DNA of 64,000 bases. It comes from Pseudomonas simiae (GTDB lineage Bacteria > Pseudomonadota > Gammaproteobacteria > Pseudomonadales > Pseudomonadaceae). Numbering within the stretch: the first letter of the stretch is position 1; the number at the start of each line of letters is the position of its first letter. The notes below the pieces were generated by a model that did not search any database, was not told the origin of the DNA, and saw nothing but the letters and a program-made list of their open reading frames with translations. Positions 34,664 through 43,052 of the stretch are shown one piece after another. The stretch is from the NCBI RefSeq assembly GCF_900111895.1, contig NZ_FOKB01000008.1:62001-126000 (forward strand). The letters run 5' to 3'. A program made the translations under genes and the position numbers.

Positions 34664-35302
34664 GAAAAGGCTCTCACGCAAGGTTTGATGATGTTGAATG
34701 CAGGTTGCTGCCTTGAATTACCGACTCAAGCAGCGCCGCTCAAACCCCAGCGCAGGCACCAGGAGTACAGCGTCTTTCTAACGGTCATGCGTCACCTGTT
34801 TGTTTTTATCTGTGACGAAATCGAACCCGTCCGGCTCGTGGCCAGGCGGAGTGATCAGGGTGGGTAAACCCTGAGGTCTTGGCCTTTTGCGTGGTTACGC
34901 AAGGGGGGTCACAGTAAAACGCGGCGGATTGTACACCGCTCGACAGCTTGAGGGCGCCCTCGAAAGGCGAGTGCGACGATCTGTCAGGTAATCCTTACAG
35001 GGCAGGATCGGCCCAGAATGTCGCCATTTACACGTAAACTAATCGTTACAGCACGGAAAAATAACGTTACAGCCATGATTTGAAGAAAAATTGTCGCGCG
35101 CAAACTTCCCGCAATTTAGCCGCGACAGCTCACTGAATTTCCTAAAGAAAAAATCGGAACGAAAAAACAGAACAAAAAATCCAAATGAAACCGTGTCAAT
35201 AAAAATTTTGCATTTTGAAACACTCTCTCCTAGGTTCTTTCCACTTGCCAGCGAAGCCCGTTGGCAAGCCGTCCTCAAACAACGTCCTCTAGGAGATACA
35301 CC
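34664..35302. other. Intergenic region (about 640 bases) between aroP and the peptide gene
   Basis: I find no convincing gene here. It holds a TTGCGT-GGTT-ACGCAA dyad (34887-34902), a TyrR-like dyad (34982-34999), a weaker CGTAAAC-TAAT-CGTTACA (35033-35050), a direct repeat CGTTACAGC at 35044 and 35065 (21 bases apart) and an AT-rich stretch (about 35080-35220). Its promoters must serve both divergent genes. A small RNA cannot be excluded. Confidence 0.5.
34982..34999. promoter_or_regulatory. TyrR/PhhR-like operator candidate
   Basis: TGTCAGG-TAAT-CCTTACA is an 18-bp dyad with one mismatch and the TGT-N12-ACA geometry of TyrR-family boxes. In Escherichia coli aroP is a TyrR target. The site is about 320 bases upstream of the permease ATG, which is far. 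Confidence 0.35.
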
Positions 35303-35440
35303 ATGCAAGCACTGGAAAACGACCTGGAAACCGAACTACAACTCGACGATTGGTTTGAAGCGCCGACCCATGAGGCCGCCGTTGAAATGATGCAAGCCGA
35401 CGCCGTTGTGCCGTTCGGCACCGCGATGTGGCCATTCTAA
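35303..35440 (+). CDS. 45-residue acidic peptide, candidate RiPP precursor
   Basis: The peptide begins MQALENDLETELQLDDWFEA, is strongly acidic in its first 34 residues and ends in a hydrophobic VVPFGTAMWPF. AGGAG lies seven bases before the ATG. This leader-plus-core layout, and the enzyme gene 73 bases downstream, are what is expected of a ribosomally made, modified peptide. There is no cysteine and no signal peptide. A regulatory leader peptide is the alternative. I do not recognise the family. Confidence 0.6.
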   Translation: MQALENDLETELQLDDWFEAPTHEAAVEMMQADAVVPFGTAMWPF

Positions 35441-35513
35441 ACACCGGCAGGCATCCGGCAGGTGCTGTGCACGGCACCTGCCCCCTTACCCAAGGCACAA
35501 AAGGAAGCACGTC

Positions 35514-36473
35514 ATGGACAAGGCCCGCGCCGTCGAACACTTTCTCTACTACCTCGCGCATCACCCGGCCCTCAATGGCCTGAGCCGCCCCACCGTGTTG
35601 CTGGGCCATACCGAACGCTACGACGCCATCGCGCAGGCGATCACCCACAGCAGCGCCGCCCGTTTCAACTTCCAGGTGCAGCGTCTGGACCTGGCCGCCA
35701 GCGACACCCTGGCCGAGGCCATCGAAGCCTGCGACCTGTACTTGTTTCTTTACGACTCCTCTACCTTGCCCAACCCACGCGCCGAAGGCCCGGACTTTAT
35801 CCGCGCCCTGCAAGGCGTGATGGCCGAGCACTGGAAAAAGTCCCTGCTGTTCAAGGATTACGGCGACTACTTCTACGACACCTTCAGCGTCGAGCCCCAG
35901 CGCATTGCCGACCTCAACGCCACGCTGATCCGGCGCATGTCCCAAGCCACGGTGCTGAGCTTTACCGACAAGCACGGCTCACGCCTGGAAGCGCCGATGA
36001 GCAGCATCAAGAAGTGGACGAATATCAACGGCGTCGGCAACCACGACCTGGCCCCCGGCGAGATCGCCACCCACAGCGAAGCCATCAACGGCCAAGTGCG
36101 GTTTGTCGGTACCTTTCTCAGCACCATCCCGTTCGCGCGTAAATATGGGGTGCTGGAGTCACCGCTGGAACTGTGGATCGAGAACTCGACCATTTGCAGC
36201 GTGGCCAGTGACGTGCCGGGGTTGGCGGATGATTTCAACAAGTACCTGAATGCCAACCCGTCCAACCGGCGTGTCGAGGAGTTGGGGATTGGCACCAACG
36301 AAGGGGTCAAGGACTTGTATGCGCGCAATGCCGGTTTTGAGGAGCGCCATTGCGGGTTGCACCTGGGCCTGGGTGGCGGGCAGAAAGGCAGCCATCACCT
36401 GGATTTGATCTTTTCCAGTGGGGTGTTGGCGCTGGATGACAAGCCGGTGTTTGATGGCAGGTTCGCGTTCTAA
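35514..36473 (+). CDS. M29 aminopeptidase-like metalloprotein paired with the small peptide
   Basis: The 319-residue protein resembles the aminopeptidase T (M29, COG2309) group in its C-terminal half: VEELGIGTNEGVKD, then CGLHLGLGGGQKGSHHLDLIFSSG and a late DDKPVFDGRF. The Glu and His/Asp residues of these segments match the metal-binding positions of the family. The N-terminal half (about 1-150) is not recognised. AAGGAAG lies before the ATG at 35514. It probably forms an operon with the 45-residue peptide and may trim or modify it; no other biosynthetic or export gene adjoins. Confidence 0.65.
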   Translation: MDKARAVEHFLYYLAHHPALNGLSRPTVLLGHTERYDAIAQAITHSSAARFNFQVQRLDLAASDTLAEAIEACDLYLFLYDSSTLPNPRAEGPDFIRALQGVMAEHWKKSLLFKDYGDYFYDTFSVEPQRIADLNATLIRRMSQATVLSFTDKHGSRLEAPMSSIKKWTNINGVGNHDLAPGEIATHSEAINGQVRFVGTFLSTIPFARKYGVLESPLELWIENSTICSVASDVPGLADDFNKYLNANPSNRRVEELGIGTNEGVKDLYARNAGFEERHCGLHLGLGGGQKGSHHLDLIFSSGVLALDDKPVFDGRFAF

Positions 36474-36504
36474 ACACTGAGCTCATGAACGCTGAGGCTC
36501 CAAA

Positions 36505-36591
36505 TGTGGCAGCTGGCTTGCCTGCGATGCAGGCACCTCGGTCTATCAGACAGACCGCAATGATGCGATCGCAGGCAAGCCAGCGCCCACA
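36505..36591. repeat. REP doublet (REPIN-like) 3, diverged variant
   Basis: TGTGGCAGCTGGCTTGCCTG and its partner CAGGCAAGCCAGCGCCCACA flank inner GCATC/GATGC-type dyads. The core is GCTGGCTTGCCTGCGAT rather than the GCGGGCTTGCTCGCGA of other copies. Confidence 0.8.
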
Positions 36592-36620
36592 TTTGATTGG
36601 GTTACCAAATGTCAGACCCC

Positions 36621-36655
36621 AAAAAAAAACGCCAACCCTAGGGTTGGCGTTTTTG
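36621..36655. terminator. Bidirectional terminator between the M29 gene and rluB
   Basis: AACGCCAACCCTAGGGTTGG is the core of a perfect palindrome flanked by nine A on the left and five T on the right. It ends rluB on the minus strand and can also end the peptide operon. Confidence 0.88.
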
Positions 36656-36671
36656 TGCAGCGCTTACGGTA

Positions 36672-37883
36672 TCACTGCGGCTTCTTGCGACCAAAACCAG
36701 GACGCTGACCCGAACCCGCCGGGGCGCCACGGCGCTTGCCCGACGGCTCATCCGCGACCAGTTTCGGGCCAGGGCGTTTGTTCGCCGCCGGCTTGGCTGG
36801 ACGCTTGGTGCTGGCGTTGTCAGCCGGGCGATCGGCTTCACCGCGGTTGCTACGACCACCCGCCGGGGCAGGACGCGGCGCACGTGGCGCACGCTCGCCT
36901 TCCTGACGTGACGGCGCGGTTGGGCGACGCTCACCTTCGATCTGCGGCTCACGGGAGATACGACCACCGGTCGCCGGAGCATTCAGCGCCGGGCGCAGAG
37001 TGCGGGCAACACGCTCGGTGCGCGCCACAGGGCGCGACGATTTGCGCTGCATACGCTCAAGCTTGTCTTTGCTCTTGGCGTTCATCTGCGGCATCGCGAC
37101 CGGCGTCAGGCCGACTTCGGCGCTGAGGATGTCGACTTCGTACTGGCTCATTTCGCGCCAGCGGCCCATCGGCAGGTCGGAGTTCAGGAACACCGGGCCG
37201 AAACGCACGCGCTTCAGGCGGCTGACCACCAGGCCCTGGGATTCCCACAGGCGACGAACCTCACGGTTACGACCTTCCATCACCACGCAGTGATACCAGT
37301 GGTTGAAACCCTCGCCGCCTGGTGCCTGCTTGATGTCGGTGAACTTGGCCGGGCCGTCTTCCAGCACCACGCCCGCCTTGAGGCGCTCGATCATCTCGTC
37401 ATCGACTTCGCCACGCACACGCACGGCGTATTCGCGGTCCATTTCGTAGGACGGGTGCATCAGGCGGTTGGCCAGTTCACCGTCGGTGGTGAACATCAGC
37501 AAACCGGTGGTGTTGATGTCGAGTCGGCCGATGTTGATCCAACGGCCTTCTTTGGGCTTGGGCATCTTGTCGAACACGGTCGGACGGCCTTCCGGGTCGT
37601 CACGGGTGCAGATCTCGCCATCGGGCTTGTTGTACATGATCACGCGGCGCACCGATTCGGCAGCCTCTTCACGCTTGATGACCTTGCCATCAATGGTGAT
37701 TGCATCGTGCAGGTCGACGCGCTGGCCGAGCGTGGCCTCGACGCCGTTGACCTTGATGCGCTTCTGGGTGATCCAGGCTTCGACGTCGCGGCGCGAGCCC
37801 ACGCCGATACGCGCCAGCACCTTTTGCAGTTTTTCGCCTGCTGGGCCGATTTCCTGGCTGTCGTTCTGGTCTTTATCGTTCAT
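36672..37883 (-). CDS. rluB: 23S rRNA pseudouridine-2605 synthase
   Basis: RluB converts U2605 of 23S rRNA to pseudouridine. The 403-residue protein has an N-terminal S4 RNA-binding domain (about 18-75, QKVLARIGVGSRRDVEAWI), the catalytic GRLDINTTGLL with Asp122, and VMEGRNREVRRLW. The last 130 residues are a basic, Pro/Arg/Gly-rich disordered tail, longer than in enterobacteria but normal for Pseudomonas. ATG at 37883 with GGGAGG upstream was preferred to GTG at 37892. Confidence 0.92.
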   Translation of the reverse strand: MNDKDQNDSQEIGPAGEKLQKVLARIGVGSRRDVEAWITQKRIKVNGVEATLGQRVDLHDAITIDGKVIKREEAAESVRRVIMYNKPDGEICTRDDPEGRPTVFDKMPKPKEGRWINIGRLDINTTGLLMFTTDGELANRLMHPSYEMDREYAVRVRGEVDDEMIERLKAGVVLEDGPAKFTDIKQAPGGEGFNHWYHCVVMEGRNREVRRLWESQGLVVSRLKRVRFGPVFLNSDLPMGRWREMSQYEVDILSAEVGLTPVAMPQMNAKSKDKLERMQRKSSRPVARTERVARTLRPALNAPATGGRISREPQIEGERRPTAPSRQEGERAPRAPRPAPAGGRSNRGEADRPADNASTKRPAKPAANKRPGPKLVADEPSGKRRGAPAGSGQRPGFGRKKPQ

Positions 37884-38027
37884 CTTAAGCACCTCCCGGT
37901 GGGTCGATTCAGGCGTGGCCTGAAGAGTGTTGAAAGCGGGGCTTTGGCCGAATACATCGGCAAAGGGTCGCGAATCATACGCGCATGGCGCGCGTTGCGC
38001 ATCAGAGAGTAGTCGATAAGACCCAAG

Positions 38028-38219
38028 TCATTTGCTTTTCCGCCGACCGGTGGCGCCCAGGGCCAGCAATCGCAGCTCGGCTTCGGCCAAGACGGTGCGC
38101 TTATCAACCTTGTCGAGTTTCTTCCAGGCACGGATTTCGCGCTTGCTGCGGCCACAGCCGAGGCAGATGTCGTCGCTGAATTTGCAGACGCTGATGCAAG
38201 GGTCTTTGGTTGAACTCAT
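38028..38219 (-). CDS. DUF1289 family small Cys-rich protein
   Basis: The 63-residue protein has the family pattern KDPCISVCKFSDDICLGCGRSKREIRAW, with four Cys that may bind a metal or Fe-S cluster. Function is unknown. GGGAG precedes the ATG at 38219. It lies between scpB and rluB on the same strand. Confidence 0.85.
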   Translation of the reverse strand: MSSTKDPCISVCKFSDDICLGCGRSKREIRAWKKLDKVDKRTVLAEAELRLLALGATGRRKSK

Positions 38220-38275
38220 ATGATTTCTCCCTGGCAACAATAATCAAATGTGGGAGCGGTGGCTGGTGGATCGCG

Positions 38276-39208
38276 TCAGTCTTCGAACTGGCGGCGCTCG
38301 GCCTCGATGGCTTCGGCCAGGGCCCGGGCTTCGTCTTCTTCGTCGCTCAGCGGCGGCTGTTCGAGGGCGGCGACGGCAGCCAGCAGTTTTTCCCGGGCTT
38401 CGGCCACGCCGAGGATGTCTTCCTCGGGCTCGGGCTCGGGTTCGACCTCGGGCTCTACGTCCACGTTCAATTGGGTTTCGGGCTCCGCCGCGCCATCACG
38501 CAACAAATCGTCGAAGTCGGTCTTGATGCCCTGTTCCATGTCGTCCAGTTCCAGCAACAGCGTATGGAAACTGGTCTCGTCCTTGGGTTCTTCCGGTTCG
38601 GCGGTGGCGTCGGCCATTTCCTGCAGGCTGGCCGGGACCGGGGCGTCGTCGAAGTCGAGCACCGGCTCGGCCTCCATTTCGCGCAGTTCGGCGAGCGGCG
38701 GCAGGTCGTCGAGGTTCTTCAGGTTGAAGTGGTCGAGGAACACCTTGGTGGTGGCGAACATTGCCGGTTTACCGGGCACGTCGCGGTAGCCGACGATACG
38801 GATCCACTCGCGCTCCAGCAGGGTCTTGACGATATGGCTGTTGACCGCCACGCCACGCACATCTTCGATCTCGCCCCGGGTGATCGGCTGGCGATAGGCG
38901 ATCAGCGCCATGGTCTCCAGCATCGCCCGCGAATAACGCTGCGGGCGCTCTTCCCATAAGCGGCCGACCCACGGGGAAAACTTCTCACGGATCTGCAGGC
39001 GATAACCCGATGCCACTTCGCGCAACTCAAAGGCGCGACCGTCGCAGGATTTGCGCAGGATCTCCAGCGCCTTCTTGAATACCGGCGGCTCGGGGCGCTC
39101 GGCTTCTTCAAAGAGTTCGAACAGGCGCTCCAGGGATTGCGGTTTGCCCGAGGCCAGGAGAAACGCCTCCAGCAGCGGCGCCAGTTCGCGGGGTTCAGTC
39201 AGATTCAT
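38276..39208 (-). CDS. scpB: Segregation and condensation protein B
   Basis: ScpB, with ScpA and SMC or its analogue, helps to compact and segregate chromosomes. The 310-residue protein has the two winged-helix domains in its first 175 residues (LLEAFLLASGKPQSLERL; YSRAMLETMALIAYRQPITRGEIEDVRGV). The remaining 130 residues form an acidic, Glu/Pro-rich extension (VEPEVEPEPEPEE) that is longer than in Bacillus. It starts 12 bases after scpA. Confidence 0.93.
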   Translation of the reverse strand: MNLTEPRELAPLLEAFLLASGKPQSLERLFELFEEAERPEPPVFKKALEILRKSCDGRAFELREVASGYRLQIREKFSPWVGRLWEERPQRYSRAMLETMALIAYRQPITRGEIEDVRGVAVNSHIVKTLLEREWIRIVGYRDVPGKPAMFATTKVFLDHFNLKNLDDLPPLAELREMEAEPVLDFDDAPVPASLQEMADATAEPEEPKDETSFHTLLLELDDMEQGIKTDFDDLLRDGAAEPETQLNVDVEPEVEPEPEPEEDILGVAEAREKLLAAVAALEQPPLSDEEDEARALAEAIEAERRQFED

Positions 39209-39220
39209 CGATTCAGCTCT

Positions 39221-40039
39221 TTATTCGGCTCGCGCCCGCACGTGGATAGCCGCAAAAGGCTCATTCTGGACCAGCTCGACCAAGGACTCCTTGACCAATT
39301 CGAGGATCGCCATAAAAGTCACCACCACCCCCAGACGCCCTTCTTCGGCGGTGAAGAGCTCGACGAACGGCACGAACCCGCCACCCTTGAGGCGCTCCAG
39401 CACGTCGCTCATGCGCTCGCGGGTGGACAGCGCCTCACGGCTGACCTGGTGGCTTTCAAACATATCGCCACGGCGCAGCACCTCGGCCATGGACATCAAC
39501 AACTCTTCCAAGCTCACGTCGGGCAACAGTTTGCGCGCGCGGGCTTCGGGGGCGTCGAGCTTGGGCACTACCACGTCGCGACCCACGCGGCTCAGGCCAT
39601 CAATACCTTCGGCAGCGGCCTTGAAACGCTCGTATTCCTGCAGGCGGCGGATCAGTTCGGCGCGCGGATCGTCTTCTTCGGCTTCCACCGTTTCCGAGCG
39701 CGGCAGCAACATGCGCGACTTGATCTCGGCGAGCATGGCGGCCATCACCAGGTACTCGGCGGCCAGTTCCAGGCGTACCGACTGCATCAGCTCGACATAG
39801 CCCATGTACTGCCGAGTGATTTCCGCCACCGGGATGTCGAGGATATTGATGTTCTGCTTGCGGATCAGGTACAGCAGCAAGTCCAGCGGGCCTTCGAAGG
39901 CTTCAAGGAAGACTTCCAGGGCGTCCGGCGGAATGTACAAGTCCAGCGGCATCTCCATGACCGCCTGGCCATACACCATGGCAAACGGCAGTTCCTGCTG
40001 GGCGCCCGCCTGGGGGTCAACGGTTTCCACGGCTGACAT
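39221..40039 (-). CDS. scpA: Segregation and condensation protein A
   Basis: ScpA is the kleisin of the bacterial condensin. The 272-residue protein has the conserved FEGPLDLLLYLIRKQNINILDIPVAEITRQYMGYVELM segment (about 48-86) that binds the SMC neck, and a C-terminal winged helix (VVVTFMAILELVKESLVELVQ) that binds the other head. It starts directly after the yciO stop with no gap, so translation is probably coupled. Confidence 0.93.
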   Translation of the reverse strand: MSAVETVDPQAGAQQELPFAMVYGQAVMEMPLDLYIPPDALEVFLEAFEGPLDLLLYLIRKQNINILDIPVAEITRQYMGYVELMQSVRLELAAEYLVMAAMLAEIKSRMLLPRSETVEAEEDDPRAELIRRLQEYERFKAAAEGIDGLSRVGRDVVVPKLDAPEARARKLLPDVSLEELLMSMAEVLRRGDMFESHQVSREALSTRERMSDVLERLKGGGFVPFVELFTAEEGRLGVVVTFMAILELVKESLVELVQNEPFAAIHVRARAE

Positions 40040-40669
40040 TCAGGCCTCGACCATGAACGGCGCCGGGTCGCCGCAACCCACGCGGATCACTTCGGGTTCG
40101 CCGTCGGCCAGGTTGATCACGGTGGAGGCCTTGTTGCCGCCGTAGCCGCCGTCGATGATCAGGTCGACCTGCTTTTCCAGCAATTGACGCATTTCGTATG
40201 GGTCGTACAGCGGCTCGGTTTCACCGGGCAGGATCAGCGACACGCTCATCAGCGGCTCGCCCAACTCGGCCAGCAGCGCCAGGGCGATAGGATGTTCCGG
40301 CACCCGCAGGCCGATGGTGCGCTTCTTTGGGTGCAGCAACAGGCGCGGCACTTCGCGGGTGGCATTGAGAATAAAGGTGTAGGGCCCTGGTGTGTGGGCC
40401 TTGAGCAGGCGGAAGGTGCCGGTGTCGACCTTGGCGAACAGCCCAAGCTGGGACAGGTCGCTGCAGATCAGCGCAAAGTTGTGCTTGTCGTCCAGCTGGC
40501 GCAGGCGCCGTACACGCTCGACCGCGCCCTTGTCGCCGATCTGGCAACCAATGGCGTAGGACGAGTCAGTCGGATAGATCACCACGCCGCCGGCACGAAT
40601 GATCTCGACGGCCTGTTTGATCAGACGCGCCTGGGGGTTTTCCGGATGAATCTGGAAGAATTGACTCAC
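40040..40669 (-). CDS. yciO: YciO/Sua5-family threonylcarbamoyl-AMP synthase-like protein
   Basis: The 209-residue protein follows Escherichia coli YciO throughout: SQFFQIHPENPQARLIKQAVEIIRAGGVVIYPTDSSYAIGC at the start and then KHTPGPYTFI-like and KRTIGLRVPEHPI segments. YciO has the YrdC fold and weak TC-AMP synthase activity; a tRNA t6A role is not established. The start is GTG at 40669, which gives the conserved SQFFQIHP N-terminus; an ATG at 40708 would overlap the gene before. Confidence 0.88.
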   Translation of the reverse strand: MSQFFQIHPENPQARLIKQAVEIIRAGGVVIYPTDSSYAIGCQIGDKGAVERVRRLRQLDDKHNFALICSDLSQLGLFAKVDTGTFRLLKAHTPGPYTFILNATREVPRLLLHPKKRTIGLRVPEHPIALALLAELGEPLMSVSLILPGETEPLYDPYEMRQLLEKQVDLIIDGGYGGNKASTVINLADGEPEVIRVGCGDPAPFMVEA

Positions 40670-40682
40670 GTGTTCTACCTGT

Positions 40683-41546
40683 TCAGACGGTGGCAATAAT
40701 GGGGTCATGCTTGAATCGCCCCGACAAAAGCGGCAGGTCTTCAGGTACCTGGCGATACTCGCCGATTTCGGACCACCCACCTGGGCCATGAAAGTCACTG
40801 CCGGCGCTGACCAGCAGACCAAATTCGCGAGCAAGAATCGCCAGGCTGCCGACCTGCTCGGCAGGTTGATGCCCGTTGACCACTTCAATCGCGTGGCCGC
40901 CCGCTCCAATATAGTCGCTGATCAGCTTGCGGCGCTTGCTGCGCGTGAAATCGTAATGCCAGGGATGCGCCAGGCTGACCCAGGCGCCGGAGGCCCGCAA
41001 GGTCCCGACGGTGTCTTCCAGGGTCGGCCAGTGTTGCTTCACATCCCCCAACTTGCCCGCGCCCAGCCATTTACGGAAGGCTTCGGCGCGGTCTTTGACA
41101 AAACCTTCCCGCACCATCCAGTCAGCAAAGTGCGGCCGGGCCGGTGCATTACCACTGTCACCCAGGTCCTGCTGGATGGCGCGGGCACCTTCCAGGGCGC
41201 CGGGCATGCCTTTAAGGCTGAGCTTGCGGCTTATTTCTTCGGACCGCAGCCAGCGGCCATCGTGCAAATCGGCGATGGCCTGCACCAGCGGCGGGGCTTG
41301 CTGATCAAAACCATAGCCGAGCACATGAATGGTGGCGCCGCCCCAGGTGCAGGACAATTCCACGCCATTGACCAGTTGCATGCCCAATGAATGGGCGGCT
41401 TCGCGGGCTTCGTCGAGGCCTTCGAGGGTGTCGTGGTCGGTCAAGGACAGGACTCGCACGCCTTTTTCAAACGCACGCGCAACCAGTACCGCGGGCGCCA
41501 AGGCGCCGTCGGAGGCCGTGCTGTGGCAGTGCAAATCAACATTCAC
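40683..41546 (-). CDS. PHP-domain 5'-3' exoribonuclease-like protein (RNase AM/YciV)
   Basis: The 287-residue protein has the PHP metal motifs VDLHCHSTASDG (3-14), LTDHDTLEGL, VNGVELSCTW, VSLAHPWHYD and AGSDFHG. The family includes YciV/RNase AM, which matures rRNA 5' ends. The GTG at 41546 is preferred because residues before it are not conserved-looking; a TTG at 41588 is the other choice. It heads a compact run with yciO, scpA, scpB, as commonly seen in Pseudomonas, and is divergent from yciB. Confidence 0.85.
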   Translation of the reverse strand: MNVDLHCHSTASDGALAPAVLVARAFEKGVRVLSLTDHDTLEGLDEAREAAHSLGMQLVNGVELSCTWGGATIHVLGYGFDQQAPPLVQAIADLHDGRWLRSEEISRKLSLKGMPGALEGARAIQQDLGDSGNAPARPHFADWMVREGFVKDRAEAFRKWLGAGKLGDVKQHWPTLEDTVGTLRASGAWVSLAHPWHYDFTRSKRRKLISDYIGAGGHAIEVVNGHQPAEQVGSLAILAREFGLLVSAGSDFHGPGGWSEIGEYRQVPEDLPLLSGRFKHDPIIATV

Positions 41547-41633
41547 GGGGATGTGTAACCTCAAGTCAGCTGGCGCTTTCGCTACCAAGGATGTTTGTTA
41601 TTATGCCGCCACATCCAGCTTCTGGCTCTTACT

Positions 41634-42230
41634 GTGAAACAATTCATCGACTTCATCCCGCTGTTGCTGTTTTTCATCGTTACCAAACTCGACCCCAGGG
41701 TCATCGAAATCGCCGGTCATGAGCTGTCGTTCGGGGGCATCTACAGCGCCACCGCCGTCCTGATCATCAGCTCCATCGTTGTCTACGGCGCCATCTTCAT
41801 CTCCCAGCGCAAGCTGGAAAAAAGCCAATGGCTCACCCTGGTCGCGTGCCTGGTCTTCGGCGGCCTGACCCTGGCGTTTCACAGCGAAACCTTCCTCAAA
41901 TGGAAAGCGCCGGTGGTGAACTGGCTGTTCGCGCTGGTGTTTATCGGCAGCCACTTTATCGGTGATCGCCTGCTGATCAAACGGATCATGGGCCATGCGC
42001 TGACCCTGCCGGACCCGGTGTGGACACGCTTGAACGTAGCCTGGATCGTGTTCTTCCTGTTCTGTGGCGCCGCCAACCTGTTCGTGGCCTTTACCTTCCA
42101 GGACTACTGGGTCGATTTCAAAGTGTTCGGCAGCCTGGCCATGACCGTGTTGTTCCTGGTGGGCCAGGGCATCTACCTGTCGCGCCACTTGCATGACGTC
42201 GCCCCTACCACGCCTAAAACCGAGGACTGA
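41634..42230 (+). CDS. yciB: Intracellular septation protein A (YciB)
   Basis: The 198-residue inner-membrane protein has five to six helices and the family start VKQFIDFIPLLLFFIVTKL. The GSHFIGDRLLIKRIMGHAL and FKVFGSLAMTVLFLVGQGIYL segments are typical. YciB affects cell envelope and septation in enterobacteria. The start is GTG at 41634. It overlaps nothing and is followed one base later by the YciI gene. Confidence 0.92.
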   Translation: MKQFIDFIPLLLFFIVTKLDPRVIEIAGHELSFGGIYSATAVLIISSIVVYGAIFISQRKLEKSQWLTLVACLVFGGLTLAFHSETFLKWKAPVVNWLFALVFIGSHFIGDRLLIKRIMGHALTLPDPVWTRLNVAWIVFFLFCGAANLFVAFTFQDYWVDFKVFGSLAMTVLFLVGQGIYLSRHLHDVAPTTPKTED

Positions 42231-42231
42231 C

Positions 42232-42531
42232 ATGCTCTACGCCATCATTGCCACCGACGTGGCCAACTCGCTGGAAAAACGCCTGAGCGTACGCCCGGCC
42301 CATGTCGAGCGCCTCAAGCAGCTGCAGGCCGAAGGCCGAATCGTGCTGGCCGGCCCGCACCCTGCGGTAGACAGCAACGACCCAGGCGAGGCCGGTTTCA
42401 CCGGAAGCCTGATCGTCGCCGAGTTCGCCTCCCTGGCCGATGCCCAGGCCTGGGCCAAGGCTGATCCTTATGTGGCAGCCGGGGTTTACGCTGACGTTGT
42501 GATCAAGCCATTCAAGCAAGTCCTGCCTTGA
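42232..42531 (+). CDS. YciI-family protein
   Basis: The 99-residue protein has the ferredoxin-like YciI pattern MLYAIIATDVANSLEKRLSV, then AGPHPA and GSLIVAEFASLADAQAWAKADPYVAAGVY with the conserved DPY motif. The conserved His and Asp suggest a catalytic site, but no reaction is proven. It starts one base after yciB, so they form an operon. Confidence 0.9.
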   Translation: MLYAIIATDVANSLEKRLSVRPAHVERLKQLQAEGRIVLAGPHPAVDSNDPGEAGFTGSLIVAEFASLADAQAWAKADPYVAAGVYADVVIKPFKQVLP

Positions 42532-42637
42532 TAACGGCCGCGCCGAGCCTAATCGGTTCGGCGTACTCCTAATTGCTCATTATTCTCGGTAACCTGCCGA
42601 CAACATTCTGAATATTCGTGTGGAATCAGGAGTTCCG

Positions 42638-43045
42638 ATGCGCTTACGTCAGTTGTGTCTGTTGGCAGTGGTAATGATCGGGGCTACGGCCCACGCTGAA
42701 GAAACCTCGAACACCGGCAGCTCCACGCCCCTGTCCTTGAGCGCCGGCGCCCAGATCACCGAGTTGCAGCAACGTTTGAAAGAAAGCGAACGCCAACGCG
42801 AAGAACTGAGCAAGCAGTTGCAAAGTGCCGACGCTAGCCGTGAAAGCACTCAATTGAGTCGCCTTCGCCAAGAGAACCAACGCCTGGCCCAGCAACTCAA
42901 AGAGACACAGGGCGGCGCCTTGACCCGCTGGCTGACTGAGCAGCAACAGTGGTTCGTCACCGGCGGGGCCGTCGCACTGATCGCCCTGCTGTGCGGGATC
43001 TTCGCCAGCGGTGGGCACCGTCGCCGTCGACAATGGCTAAATTGA
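42638..43045 (+). CDS. Periplasmic coiled-coil protein with C-terminal membrane anchor
   Basis: The 135-residue protein has a signal peptide (cleavage after TAHA, residue 20), a coiled coil (about 38-95, ITELQQRLKESERQREELSKQL) and a C-terminal membrane helix ending in RRRR. This is the layout of the C-terminal part of YgiM-type SH3 proteins, here without the SH3 domain. Function is unknown. It lies seven bases before cpxR, so it may belong to envelope-stress control. Confidence 0.7.
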   Translation: MRLRQLCLLAVVMIGATAHAEETSNTGSSTPLSLSAGAQITELQQRLKESERQREELSKQLQSADASRESTQLSRLRQENQRLAQQLKETQGGALTRWLTEQQQWFVTGGAVALIALLCGIFASGGHRRRRQWLN

Positions 43046-43052
43046 GTGAGTC

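Noticed and set aside
38250..38265. REP element between the DUF1289 gene and scpB
   Set aside because: Only TGTGGGAGCGG is present and no inverted partner is found, so it is too short to call.
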